A stretch of DNA of 64,000 nucleotides from Burkholderiaceae bacterium (lineage in GTDB: Bacteria; Pseudomonadota; Gammaproteobacteria; Burkholderiales; Burkholderiaceae_C): the NCBI GenBank assembly GCA_024235895.1, contig JACKLM010000009.1, positions 43,215 to 107,214 on the forward strand, in the 5' to 3' direction. Positions 44,099 to 51,690 of this stretch are shown here, one piece after another. How positions within the stretch are numbered: the first letter of the stretch is position 1; each line of letters begins with the position of its first letter. The notes under the pieces are model-generated. The model saw nothing but the letters and a program-made list of their open reading frames with translations, did no database searches and was not told the DNA's origin. A program made the translations under genes and the position numbers.

Positions 44099-45105
44099 GG
44101 TGACCGGAAGCTGACGCCGTTGGGCCCGGCGCCGACGCGATGGGTGGCCACCACCCGACGGATGGCGGTGTCGATCACCGACACCGTCGCCTCCTCGATA
44201 TTGGTCACGAAGACGTAGGCGCCATCACCGCTTATCGCTACGCCGTGCGCACCCTTGCCCGTGGTGATCGTGGCCAGAGGCTTCCGCGTTTCGAGATCGA
44301 TCACCGAAACCCGATCGTCGGGCCGCCCTGCGCTGCCCTGGTTGGCGACATAGACCTGCCGGCCGTCGGGCGTCGCATGCAACTGGATCGGCAGGCGGCC
44401 GACGGCCACCTTGCCCACCACCGCCCGCTTCGCGGTGTCGATGATGGCCAGCTTGTTCTCGCCGCTGAGCGACGCGAAGGCCTGCTTGCCGTCCGCCGTG
44501 AAGCCGACCTGGACCGGCCCCTTGCCGACCTCGATCCGCGCCGTCTCCTTGCGGCTGGCGACGTCGATGACCGAGACCGCGTCGGACCTCATGGCCGCCA
44601 CGTAGAGCGTGGGGCCGTCCGGGCTCAGGCGCAGACCGTGCGGATAACGGCCCGCGGCGATGCTGCCCGTCTCCTTGCCGGCCGCAAGGTCGAAGACCCG
44701 CACCACGTGCGCACCCGAGTCGGTGACGAAGGCCTGCTTCCCCTCGCTGTCGGTCACGACGTGGGCGGGATGGTCGCCGGCATCCAGCGACAGCGCCGGC
44801 TGGTCCATGTCGTCGACGCGATAGACCAGCAGGCGGCCGCCCATCGCGCCCATGTCGTGCCCCTGGTGGGATGCAGCCCGCGGCATGCCCGTGGCCAGCA
44901 GCCAGCGCCCATCCGGCGACACCTGCACGTTGTGCGGCGAGATGTCCACCTTCGGAGTACTGACCGCGCCCGACGCCAGGTCGATCCGGCTGATCGAACC
45001 CTCCCGCTCGTTGGCGGTGAAGACCGTGCCGAAGGGCGCAGCCAAGGCCTGGGCAGCACCGAGTGCCAGAGCCGCAATCACCAGCAACCGGGTCATAAAC
45101 CTCAT
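44095..45105 (-). CDS. Exported YVTN-type beta-propeller protein
   Basis: A 336-residue secreted protein with a Sec signal (M-R-F-M-T-R-L-L-V-I-A-A-L-A-L-G, cut near residue 22). At least six blades of about 42 residues repeat the pattern V-S-V-I-D-x-A-x-x-K-x-x-A-x-I-x-V-G-x-x-P and S-P-D-G-x-x-L-Y-V. A loop near residue 85 reads H-Q-G-H-D-M-G-A-M, a His/Met cluster that could bind Cu+. AAAGGAGA lies just before the ATG at 45105, the strongest ribosome site in the area. It is translationally coupled to the copper-type ATPase, so a role in metal capture or delivery in the periplasm is inferred. Confidence 0.85.
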   Translation of the reverse strand: MRFMTRLLVIAALALGAAQALAAPFGTVFTANEREGSISRIDLASGAVSTPKVDISPHNVQVSPDGRWLLATGMPRAASHQGHDMGAMGGRLLVYRVDDMDQPALSLDAGDHPAHVVTDSEGKQAFVTDSGAHVVRVFDLAAGKETGSIAAGRYPHGLRLSPDGPTLYVAAMRSDAVSVIDVASRKETARIEVGKGPVQVGFTADGKQAFASLSGENKLAIIDTAKRAVVGKVAVGRLPIQLHATPDGRQVYVANQGSAGRPDDRVSVIDLETRKPLATITTGKGAHGVAISGDGAYVFVTNIEEATVSVIDTAIRRVVATHRVGAGPNGVSFRSP

Positions 45106-45440
45106 CGATCTCCTTTCCATTCGCATCGCGCTCAGCTCACGACGTCAAGCCCACGCGTGACAGCAGGGGCACCGTCGACACGGGTTCCAGGCCCACGCTC
45201 GAACTTCCGGAAGCGCCGATCGCCGCAGACGCCGCAGGCTTTCGCGATGCGGCGATGGACCCGTTCGCTCGAGGACATGCTCGTTGGCATGTCCTGCAGT
45301 GCAAAGCGACGACGAACGAGCGCGTGACAGGCCCATTTCGATTCCGTTCGTTCGACTCCCGCCTGTTTCAGGCCAAGACATGCGGGTCGATTCCTCGGGG
45401 CAGAGCGTCGCGCCTCGATCGAACTCGGCGTGCCATGGGA
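45106..45440. promoter_or_regulatory. Promoter region of the YVTN-ATPase operon
   Basis: 335 bp without a gene. GTGACA-N5-ATTTCG (45324-45340) resembles half of the operator at 39260. About 40 bp nearer the operon lies an 8-bp inverted repeat (GGACATGC/GCATGTCC, about 45273-45294). The stretch 45285-45342 is about 75-80 % identical by eye to 46799-46858, upstream of the decayed CopK-like gene, so the two promoters are related by duplication. Confidence 0.6.
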
Positions 45441-45938
45441 TCAACGCTGCGGCGACGAACTGCGATTCATCTCGTCGTGCTTTGCGCGGATGCTGGGGGG
45501 CCACTGTGCCTTGATCCACGAAAGCACGGCCAGGATCTCGGCATCGGTCAATACGCCTTCGTACGCAGGCATCGAAGATCCGAACGACGCCAGGTTGGCA
45601 GCCTTGGCCAAGCCCAACTTCGTGATTCGGAAGAGCAACTCGTCCGGGTGGTGCCAGGTGTGCCCGCTCGCATCGTGTGGCGGCGCCGGCAGCCTGCCGT
45701 CGGGGCCGCGCGCGCGCCAGTTGGGCTGCCCTTCGAGCCGCGCGCCGTGACAGGCCGCGCACTGGGCCGCGTAGACCTTCTGCCCGAGCGCGGTGACCGC
45801 CGCATCGTCCGGCCTCAGGCGCACCGACGGCACCGTGCCGCGGCCGGCGTTCCAGAGCATGGCCGCGCCGACCGCGAGCGCGGCGACGGCGCCAGCCGTG
45901 AACAGCGCTGCGGCCCAGGACTTCTTCCCGACCGCCAT
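45441..45938 (-). CDS. Membrane-anchored cytochrome c
   Basis: A 165-residue monohaem cytochrome c. Residues about 8-30 form an uncleaved N-terminal membrane anchor. The haem site C-A-A-C-H-G is near residue 60, and the distal methionine is in F-G-S-S-M-P-A-Y-E-G near 118. The last 15 residues are basic and Ser-rich. It directly follows the Met/His-rich lipoprotein gene (3 bp apart) in the metal island, so an electron-transfer role in copper handling is possible but unproven. Confidence 0.87.
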   Translation of the reverse strand: MAVGKKSWAAALFTAGAVAALAVGAAMLWNAGRGTVPSVRLRPDDAAVTALGQKVYAAQCAACHGARLEGQPNWRARGPDGRLPAPPHDASGHTWHHPDELLFRITKLGLAKAANLASFGSSMPAYEGVLTDAEILAVLSWIKAQWPPSIRAKHDEMNRSSSPQR

Positions 45939-45941
45939 CGC

Positions 45942-46418
45942 TCAGGTCCGTGCGGGCGGCGCGCCCATGCGGTCCATCATCATTTGCATCATGGATTGCA
46001 TCATCTCCATGCGCCTTTCCATCGTCTGCTGGCGCGTGGCCATATCCATCGGCGCGCCCGCGGCGCCCGCCGGGCCCGCGCCCCGCATGCCGCCCATGCC
46101 CATCCCGCCCATCGCGCCTGGGCCCATGCCCTCCATCATGGCCATGCCTTCCTGCATGAGCTTCATGTGCTCGGCCATCAGGGCCTGGCGCTCCTGGGGC
46201 GTGCCGGCACGCGACATCCTCTCGTGCATCTCGCGCATCGCCTTCATGTGCGCATCCATCATCGCCATGCGGTCGGCGGGCGCCGCCGCGGCCGCTGCGG
46301 CGCCCTGTGGGTGGTGGGCTGCAGGGTCCTGACCTCCGGGCCCAGCCGGGTTTTGCGCGCAGGCGGCGAGCGCCAAGGCCAGCATGCCGGCCATCGATAC
46401 CGAACGGATCATTGCCAT
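45942..46418 (-). CDS. Met/His-rich lipoprotein, probable copper binder
   Basis: 158 residues. A lipoprotein signal ends L-A-L-A-A-C near residue 17, then a Gly/Pro/Ala linker with H-H-P. The body is extraordinarily rich in methionine: M-A-M-M-D-A-H-M-K-A-M-R-E-M-H-E-R-M, and later runs such as M-E-M-M-Q-S-M-M-Q-M-M-M-D-R-M, with helical spacing. Met and His clusters of this kind bind Cu+ or Ag+. AGGAG lies 7 bases before the ATG at 46418. It heads a two-gene unit with the cytochrome. Confidence 0.82.
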   Translation of the reverse strand: MAMIRSVSMAGMLALALAACAQNPAGPGGQDPAAHHPQGAAAAAAAPADRMAMMDAHMKAMREMHERMSRAGTPQERQALMAEHMKLMQEGMAMMEGMGPGAMGGMGMGGMRGAGPAGAAGAPMDMATRQQTMERRMEMMQSMMQMMMDRMGAPPART

Positions 46419-46439
46419 GATCGAACTCCTGTCGGAGCG

Positions 46440-46746
46440 AGGGTTGAATTCCAGTCCGGCGAAGGCGGAGCCAGCTCTGTCTCCGCTTCGGCCAGCCTCA
46501 TTGCCAACGCCCGGCACCTCGCGCCCGTCGACCCCTTCGGGCACCTCGCATGGCCTCGAATAGGTGGCACGGCCGAAACGATTCTTCTCGGCCATCTTGC
46601 CGTCCTCGATCGCATGCAGGGTCGAGCCGTCCTTCAGCGCCGGAACCCGTTGCGCGGCTCGCTGCAGCGCGTCACGGGCGAAGACCGAAGAAGAAAGGCC
46701 CAATGGCCGCGAACGAGATGACCAGGATGATCACCGTTGGTTCCAT
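46440..46746 (-). pseudogene. Decayed CopK-like periplasmic copper-binding protein gene
   Basis: An ATG at 46746 begins a 24-residue signal-like peptide (M-E-P-T-V-I-I-L-V-I-S-F-A-A-I-G) that stops at 46672. One extra base near 46680 would explain the break: in the next frame the sequence continues as R-D-A-L-Q-R-A-A-Q-R-V-P-A-L-K-D-G-S-T-L then H-A-I-E-D-G-K-M-A-E-K-N-R-F-G-R-A, close to the L-K-D-G-S-x-x-H-V-F-K-D-G-K-M core of CopK. A second shift near 46490 is needed to reach the end (P-E-G then G-N-E and M-R-L). Alternatively the 24-residue peptide is a small membrane protein in its own right. Its leader resembles that of the lipoprotein gene at 46418. Confidence 0.55.
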
Positions 46747-46764
46747 GATCGAACAATTCCTGAT

Positions 46765-46870
46765 GCAGCGAGAGAGTCGATCCGTCGATGTGATGTCAGT
46801 TGGCATGACCTGCACTGTAGAAAGCCCCAACGAACGAACGCCTGACGGGCGCATTACTGTTCTGTTAGCT
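46765..46870. promoter_or_regulatory. Promoter region of the CopK-like remnant
   Basis: CTGACG-N5-ATTACT (46843-46859) matches the half-operators elsewhere in the island. From 46799 to 46858 the sequence is about 75-80 % identical to 45285-45342, including TTGGCATG, CCTGCA and ACGAACGA blocks. The start codon of the remnant lies just to the left. Confidence 0.55.
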
Positions 46871-46940
46871 TGGCTCCGGCCTTGTTCGCTGCCGGGACCG
46901 CCTCGTCGATGGCGAGGTGGGCCTCGGGCACCCGCACGTG

Positions 46941-47739
46941 TCAGGCCGACGCGATGCGCCGCCAGAACCGATTGCGGCCGACGCTGGAGCTGACGCCGAA
47001 CGACTCCCCATGGGCCAAGGCGAAGGTCTCGTCGATCGCCAGACTCAGGCCCGCCCCCTGGCCAGCCCGATGGTGCTTCGGATCGATGCGAAGCAAGCGA
47101 TCGAACCGATGGGCAAGATGCTCGGGCGCGATCGCCGCGCCGCGGTTCTCGACCTCGATGCGAACCGACCGAGGATTCTCGAACGTGCGCGAGATCGCGA
47201 TCTCGCCGCGCGCCGCATGGCGCAGCGCATTGCCAATCGGCTTGGCCAGCGCGCTCAGCGGCATCCCATGGTCTGCGCTCGGCCGGTACGGCCCGCCCGG
47301 TGCGGTCTCGAAGCACAGCCGTACGCCGGCGTCATCGCTCCAGGTTTCGAAGAAGTCCATGCCCTCACGCAGGCCGCGCAGCGCCAAGCGGCAGCAGCGT
47401 TCGCACCCGCGGCAGCCACTCGGGAGTAGGCGATAGGCTTGACCGGGTAGTCGTCGGCGCCGTTTTCGAGCCCCTTGACGAGGTCCTCCACCGCGTCGCG
47501 CGCCGTCAGGAACAGGGCCGGGGCGCGGCGGCCGGCGTCGCGACAACGATTTCAGGATGTGCCAGCCGCCGACGCCCGGAGCGTCACGTCCTGATCGACC
47601 GGTCGTGGCCGCCAGTCAGCGCCAGGTTATGCCCGTCAAGGCCGTTGCGCGCCAGGTCCATGACGAAGCGGGCTTCGCTCAGGCCCTGGCGAAGACGGTC
47701 CGCGGTGATAGATTCGTCCTCGACGACCAGCAGCTTCAC
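46941..47739 (-). pseudogene. Decayed two-component system: receiver remnant fused to kinase ATPase remnant
   Basis: Starting at a GTG (47739) the sequence reads K-L-L-V-V-E-D-E-S-I-T-A-D-R-L-R-Q-G-L-S, almost the same as the live regulator at 39383, but runs into a stop after about 50 residues. A second frame gives L-V-K-G-L-E-N-G-A-D-D-Y-P-V-K-P, the next part of the receiver. A third frame, to 46941, matches the last 120 residues of the live kinase: D-F-F-E-T-W, G-N-A-L-R-H, I-A-P-E-H-L, F-D-R-L-L-R-I-D-P. The DNA-binding domain, sensor, HAMP and His domains are missing. It is a paralogue reduced by an internal deletion and several frameshifts. Confidence 0.75.
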
Positions 47740-48048
47740 GGGCGCTCATCTCCCGGCCTCGGGGTTTGCTCTCGCACCTCACCGCCTCCTCGGCATGCGG
47801 ATCGTACAGCGCTGCAGCCTTCCTCCGCATGACGAGCCCATGACGCGATCGTCATGTCCGCGTCATGCCGAGGTTCGGCGGCGTGCGCCAGTATCGAGGA
47901 CCGTGCTGGGCGGGTGGCGCAGCCGGAGCCTGTCGGCGAACTCGGCGTCGTCGATGGGGCGCACCGGTCGCGCGCACATTCGCTGCGCGTCGGTGGCGAC
48001 GATCGACGTGACGTCGCCGAGCAGCGCCGAGACCTGATGGAGACGAGC
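47740..48048. other. Region between the two-component remnant and the SHOCT gene
   Basis: 309 bp. The left half holds the operator at 47829-47866. The right half (about 47870-48036) is open on the minus strand for about 55 codons with protein-like codon use (L-G-D-V-T-S-I-V-A-T-D-A-Q-R-M, P-S-T-V-L-D-T-G), but has no start and I do not recognise it; it may be another gene fragment. Confidence 0.4.
47829..47866. promoter_or_regulatory. Second four-part OmpR-type operator
   Basis: ATGACG-N5-ATGACG-N4-CGTCAT-N5-CGTCAT, a perfect version of the operator at 39260-39297 with identical spacing. It sits 90 bp before the two-component remnant (leftward) and about 180 bp before the SHOCT gene (rightward), just as the first copy sits between the efflux operon and the live regulator. 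Confidence 0.7.
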
Positions 48049-48306
48049 ATGTTCTACGACGGTGGCTGGGGCTGGTTAATGGGCGGCATGCACTTGCTGT
48101 GGTGGTTGTTCTGGATCGCGGTCGTCGCTGCGCTCGTCTGGGTCATCCGGGCGCGCCCGCGCGAGCCGCGGCCTGGCGAGCCGGCGGCGCCGCGCGAGAC
48201 ACCGCTGGAAGTACTGCAGCGGCGGCTCGCCAGCGGCGATTGCACCCCCGAGGAATACGAACGTCGCAAGGCGCTGCTGGATCGCGACGCCCCCGCCGGG
48301 CGCTGA
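48049..48306 (+). CDS. Small SHOCT-domain membrane protein
   Basis: An 85-residue protein. The N-terminus is rich in Gly, Trp and Met (M-F-Y-D-G-G-W-G-W-L-M-G-G-M-H), leading into one membrane helix (about residues 14-33). A basic/Pro linker and a C-terminal SHOCT motif, L-E-V-L-Q-R-R-L-A-S-G-D-C-T-P-E-E-Y-E-R, follow. Proteins of this form often accompany copper-resistance genes. GGAG lies 8 bases before the ATG at 48049; an ATG at 48037 is an alternative. SHOCT domains promote oligomerisation; the precise role is unknown. Confidence 0.85.
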   Translation: MFYDGGWGWLMGGMHLLWWLFWIAVVAALVWVIRARPREPRPGEPAAPRETPLEVLQRRLASGDCTPEEYERRKALLDRDAPAGR

Positions 48307-48437
48307 TCGCTCGGCCCGGATCGGCCCGGGGCACGACGAGGTTCCACTCGACGACGATGAGAACGCGTAGCCCACCTCGATGGCGCGCGGGCACGCAGTG
48401 GCGACAATGTTCCTGAAAGCCCTAGGATCCTGCCGCC

Positions 48438-50195
48438 CTACCCGCCCGCGCGCCGCGCCAGCGCCGCCCTGCGGATCGCCGCCAGCGTCGTTCGCGACCC
48501 GATGCGGTCGACGTCGAGCATCAGGTGCAGCAGGCCCGGACGACCGGCGTCGAGCAGCCGCGCGAACGCGGGCTCGAAGTCGGCCGTGCGCTCGACGCGC
48601 TCGGCCTGCCAGCCGTAGGCGCGCGCCAAGGCGGCGAAGTCGGGGTTGGCCAGCACGCTGCCGCTGACGCGGCCCGGATATTCGCGCTCCTGGTGCATGC
48701 GGATCGTGCCGTAGCTGCCGTTGTCGACCAGCAAGGTGACGAGCCGTCCGGCGCCGTGCGCGCGGGCGGTCGCCATCTCCTGCCCGGTCATCAGCAAGTC
48801 GCCGTCGCCGGCGACGTGGATCACGGTGCGATGCGGCTGCAGCAGCGCCGCCGCGACCGCCGCCGGCAGCCCGTAGCCCATCGCGCCGTTGGTCGGCGCA
48901 AGCTGGGTGCGGCCATGGTGCTGCAGACCCGGGTAGCGAACGAAGCGGTGCAGCCAGCCGCTGAAATTGCCGGCGCCGTTGGTGTAGACGGTGTCCTCGG
49001 GGACCAGGCGCTGGACGGTCCGCACGACCTCGGCCATGTCCAGCGGCTCGACCGGATCGGACTTCAGGTTCGCCGCGCGGTCGGCCGCCACGGCCGCGGT
49101 CCAGCCGGCCCAGCGCGGTGTGGCCGGCGGCTGCAGATCCCGCAGCGACTGCGCCGCCGCGCGCATGCCGGCCTGCAGCATCAGGTCGGCGGCGTAGACG
49201 CGGCCGAGCTCGTCGGGCCCCGGGTGGATGTGCACCAGCATCTGCGCCGGCCGCGGCGGCTGCAGCAGCGTATAGCCGCCGGTCGTCATCTCGCCCATCC
49301 GCACGCCGACGGCGAGCACCAGGTCGGCGGCGCGGACGCGCGCGGCGAGCGCCGGGTCGATGCCGATGCCGACATCGCCGGCGTAGAGCGGGTGCCGGTT
49401 GTCGAAGGTATCCTGGAAGCGGAAGGCACAAGCCACCGGCAGCTGCCAGCGCTCGGCGAACTGCTGCAGCGCGCAGGCGGCCTCGGCATCCCAGCCCGGG
49501 CCGCCGACGATCGCCAGCGGCCGCTCGGCCGCGTCGAGCAGGCGCCGCAGCGCCTGCAGCGCCGCCGGCGCCGGCCAGGCCTCGGCCGGCTGCACGCGCG
49601 GCAGCACCGGGGCGGTCGTCATGCTCGTCAGCATGTCCTCCGGCAGCGCCAGCACGACCGGCCCGGGCCGCCCCTGCAGCGCGGTGTGGAAGGCGCGCGC
49701 GACATATTCGGGCAGGCGGTCGGCGCGGTCGACCTCGGCCGCCCACTTGGCCAGCCCGAGCGTGCCGGGGCCGAACATCTGCCGGTAGTCGATCTCCTGG
49801 AAGGCCTCGCGGTCGCGCTGGTCGCCGGCCACCTGGCCGACGAACAGGATCATCGGCGTCGAGTCCTGGAACGCGGTGTGCACGCCGATCGCGGCATTGG
49901 TCGCGCCCGGGCCGCGGGTGACGAAGCAGATCCCCGGCCGCCCGCCGAGCTTGCCCTGCGCCTCGGCCATGAAGGCCGCCCCGCCCTCCTGGCGGCAGGC
50001 GACGAAGCGGATGCGGTCGCGGTGCTCGTGCAGGCCGTCGAGGACGGCGAGGTAGCTCTCGCCGGGTACGCCGAAGACGGTGTCGACGCCTTGCGCGATC
50101 AGCGCCTCGACCAGCACGTGGCCGGCCAGGCGCGGCGGGACGGATGCTTGCGGTGCGAGGTCGAGGTCCAAAGCGGGTCTCTCTTGATGATGCAT
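48438..50195 (-). CDS. Thiamine-diphosphate enzyme, acetolactate-synthase-like
   Basis: A 585-residue cytoplasmic enzyme with the three domains of the ThDP family. The catalytic Glu is in A-C-R-Q-E-G-G-A-A-F-M-A-E-A near residue 70, the central domain spans about 200-340, and the ThDP/Mg motif is G-D-G-D-L-L-M-T-G-Q then V-D-N-G-S-Y-G-T near 455. It is the large-subunit type, but no small regulatory subunit gene is adjacent, so it is probably a catabolic or oxalyl/glyoxylate/benzoylformate-type relative rather than IlvB. Substrate uncertain. It is downstream of an MFS gene on the same strand, about 58 bp apart. Confidence 0.82.
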   Translation of the reverse strand: MHHQERPALDLDLAPQASVPPRLAGHVLVEALIAQGVDTVFGVPGESYLAVLDGLHEHRDRIRFVACRQEGGAAFMAEAQGKLGGRPGICFVTRGPGATNAAIGVHTAFQDSTPMILFVGQVAGDQRDREAFQEIDYRQMFGPGTLGLAKWAAEVDRADRLPEYVARAFHTALQGRPGPVVLALPEDMLTSMTTAPVLPRVQPAEAWPAPAALQALRRLLDAAERPLAIVGGPGWDAEAACALQQFAERWQLPVACAFRFQDTFDNRHPLYAGDVGIGIDPALAARVRAADLVLAVGVRMGEMTTGGYTLLQPPRPAQMLVHIHPGPDELGRVYAADLMLQAGMRAAAQSLRDLQPPATPRWAGWTAAVAADRAANLKSDPVEPLDMAEVVRTVQRLVPEDTVYTNGAGNFSGWLHRFVRYPGLQHHGRTQLAPTNGAMGYGLPAAVAAALLQPHRTVIHVAGDGDLLMTGQEMATARAHGAGRLVTLLVDNGSYGTIRMHQEREYPGRVSGSVLANPDFAALARAYGWQAERVERTADFEPAFARLLDAGRPGLLHLMLDVDRIGSRTTLAAIRRAALARRAGG

Positions 50196-50200
50196 GGGGC

Positions 50201-50256
50201 GCGGCGACGCCGCCTGTCACGTGCTCAAGCGACGACGCCGCCTGTCACGCGCTCAA
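50201..50256. repeat. 28-bp tandem duplication at the end of the MFS gene
   Basis: Bases 50201-50228 and 50229-50256 are two adjacent 28-bp copies, identical at 26 positions. The second copy contains the stop codon of the MFS gene (50253-50255); the first fills the gap before the next gene. A recent slippage event is the simplest cause. Confidence 0.8.
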
Positions 50257-51506
50257 GCCGCGGCGCGCGCCGCGGGCCGCCGCAGCCGCGTGCCGACCAG
50301 CGCCGCCGATGCGATGCCGGCCGCCAGCGCCAGCGCCGAGCCGACGAAGATGCCCGCCGGCTCGCCCTGGTCCAGCACCCAGCCGAAGACCGGGGCTGCG
50401 GTCGCGAAGCCGACGTCCAGCCCCGAGTAGACCGTGCCGTAGACGCGCCCGGTGGCGCCGGGTGGGGTCGCGCGCTTGATCAGCATGTCGCGCGACGGCC
50501 CTGCGAGCCCGGTGCCGAAGCCGGCGGCCGCCGCCAGCGCGACCGCCACCATGCCCGGCAGCCAGCCGCTGGCCACCAGCAGCAGCAGCAGCGCCGAGGC
50601 CGCCATCGCCCAGCCGATCACCGTCTCGAGCCGCTCGGTGCGCGCGACCAGAAAGCCGCCGGCGACCATGCCGAGCGCGCCGAAGACCATGTAGCCGCTG
50701 ACGACGAAGGCCGTCACCGTCAGCGGCAGCCCGGTCATCTGCGCCAGCGCCGGGCTGGCGAAGCTCTGGATCGCGCTCAGCGCCGCGGTGCTCCAGAAGA
50801 AGAACGAGAAGCACAGCCAGATCGCCGGCAGCTTCAGGAAGGCCAGCGCGTGCGCCTCGGGGCCCGCGGCGCCGGCGGCGTGGCGCGTCGCGCGGGCCTG
50901 CCGGTCGTCGATCGCCGCCCGGCCGGCGACCAGCGCCGCCAGCACCAGCAGCGCCCACAGCGAGGCCGCCGCCGTCGCCCAGCGCCAGCTCCCACTGGCG
51001 CTGGCGATGCCGATCAGGAACACCGGCGCCGCCGCCCAGCCGAGGTTGCCCGAGATGCCGTGGACCGAAAACGCATGCCCGAGCCGCGGCGCCGAGACAC
51101 GGTGGTTGAGGACGGTGAAGTCCGCCGGGTGGAACGGCGCATTGCCCAGTCCCGCGAGGCAGGCCGCGAGCAGCAGCCCGCCGAAGCCCTGCGCCGCCGA
51201 CGCCGCCAGAGCGGCCGACGCGAACAACAGCATCGCCGCGAACAGCACCGGCCGCGCGCCGATGCGGTCGACGACGAACCCCGCCAGCGCCTGCCCGATG
51301 CCCGAGATGACGAAGAAGGCCGTCACCAGCAGCCCGAGCTCGGAGTAGCTGAGGCCGAACTCGCCGATGAAGGCCGGGAACAGCGGCGGCAGCAGCAGGT
51401 GGAAGAAGTGCGAGGTGCCATGCGCGACGCCGATCAGCGTGATCGTCGTCGCATCCTGGCGTGCGCGCGCGGCGTCCGGCGCTGCTGGAAGGGCTCGCTC
51501 GTCCAT
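50253..51506 (-). CDS. MFS transporter (fosmidomycin-resistance-like)
   Basis: A 417-residue inner-membrane transporter with twelve predicted helices. The first helix reads T-L-I-G-V-A-H-G-T-S-H-F-F-H-L-L-L-P-P-L-F, a His-rich start seen in the Fsr/YfnA-like MFS group. The loop between helices 2 and 3 has the MFS signature G-F-V-V-D-R-I-G-A-R-P-V-L, and a second set lies after helix 7. The ATG at 51506 is preferred; longer frames run into the nadA promoter. Substrate unknown. It is divergent from nadA and probably co-transcribed with the ThDP enzyme. Confidence 0.85.
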   Translation of the reverse strand: MDERALPAAPDAARARQDATTITLIGVAHGTSHFFHLLLPPLFPAFIGEFGLSYSELGLLVTAFFVISGIGQALAGFVVDRIGARPVLFAAMLLFASAALAASAAQGFGGLLLAACLAGLGNAPFHPADFTVLNHRVSAPRLGHAFSVHGISGNLGWAAAPVFLIGIASASGSWRWATAAASLWALLVLAALVAGRAAIDDRQARATRHAAGAAGPEAHALAFLKLPAIWLCFSFFFWSTAALSAIQSFASPALAQMTGLPLTVTAFVVSGYMVFGALGMVAGGFLVARTERLETVIGWAMAASALLLLLVASGWLPGMVAVALAAAAGFGTGLAGPSRDMLIKRATPPGATGRVYGTVYSGLDVGFATAAPVFGWVLDQGEPAGIFVGSALALAAGIASAALVGTRLRRPAARAAA

Positions 51507-51690
51507 ACCTGAATTGTGGCCGCACGGCGCCGGCAGCGCAGCGCGCGGTCCGATCAAGCGCCCGAGTGGCGCGCGGCCGGCTCGCTGAACCGGCTTCCAG
51601 CCACGCGCGGCCGCATCCGGCGCCAGCGTGGCCCAACCGTTACCATCTTGCCTTGACGTCCCCGGGGCGCAACGCGCGCCCTCTTCTGCC

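Noticed and set aside
32636..48306. Insertion sequence or transposon carrying the metal genes
   Set aside because: No transposase, resolvase or terminal inverted repeat could be found at either edge, so mobility is not shown.
48438..50195. Biosynthetic acetolactate synthase large subunit (ilvB)
   Set aside because: No regulatory subunit gene or other branched-chain biosynthesis gene is adjacent, so only the general ThDP enzyme call is supported.
48525..51512. Long plus-strand frame opposite the ThDP enzyme and MFS genes
   Set aside because: The product is an Arg/Ala/Gly/Gln-rich shadow with no domain, while both minus-strand genes have clear motifs.
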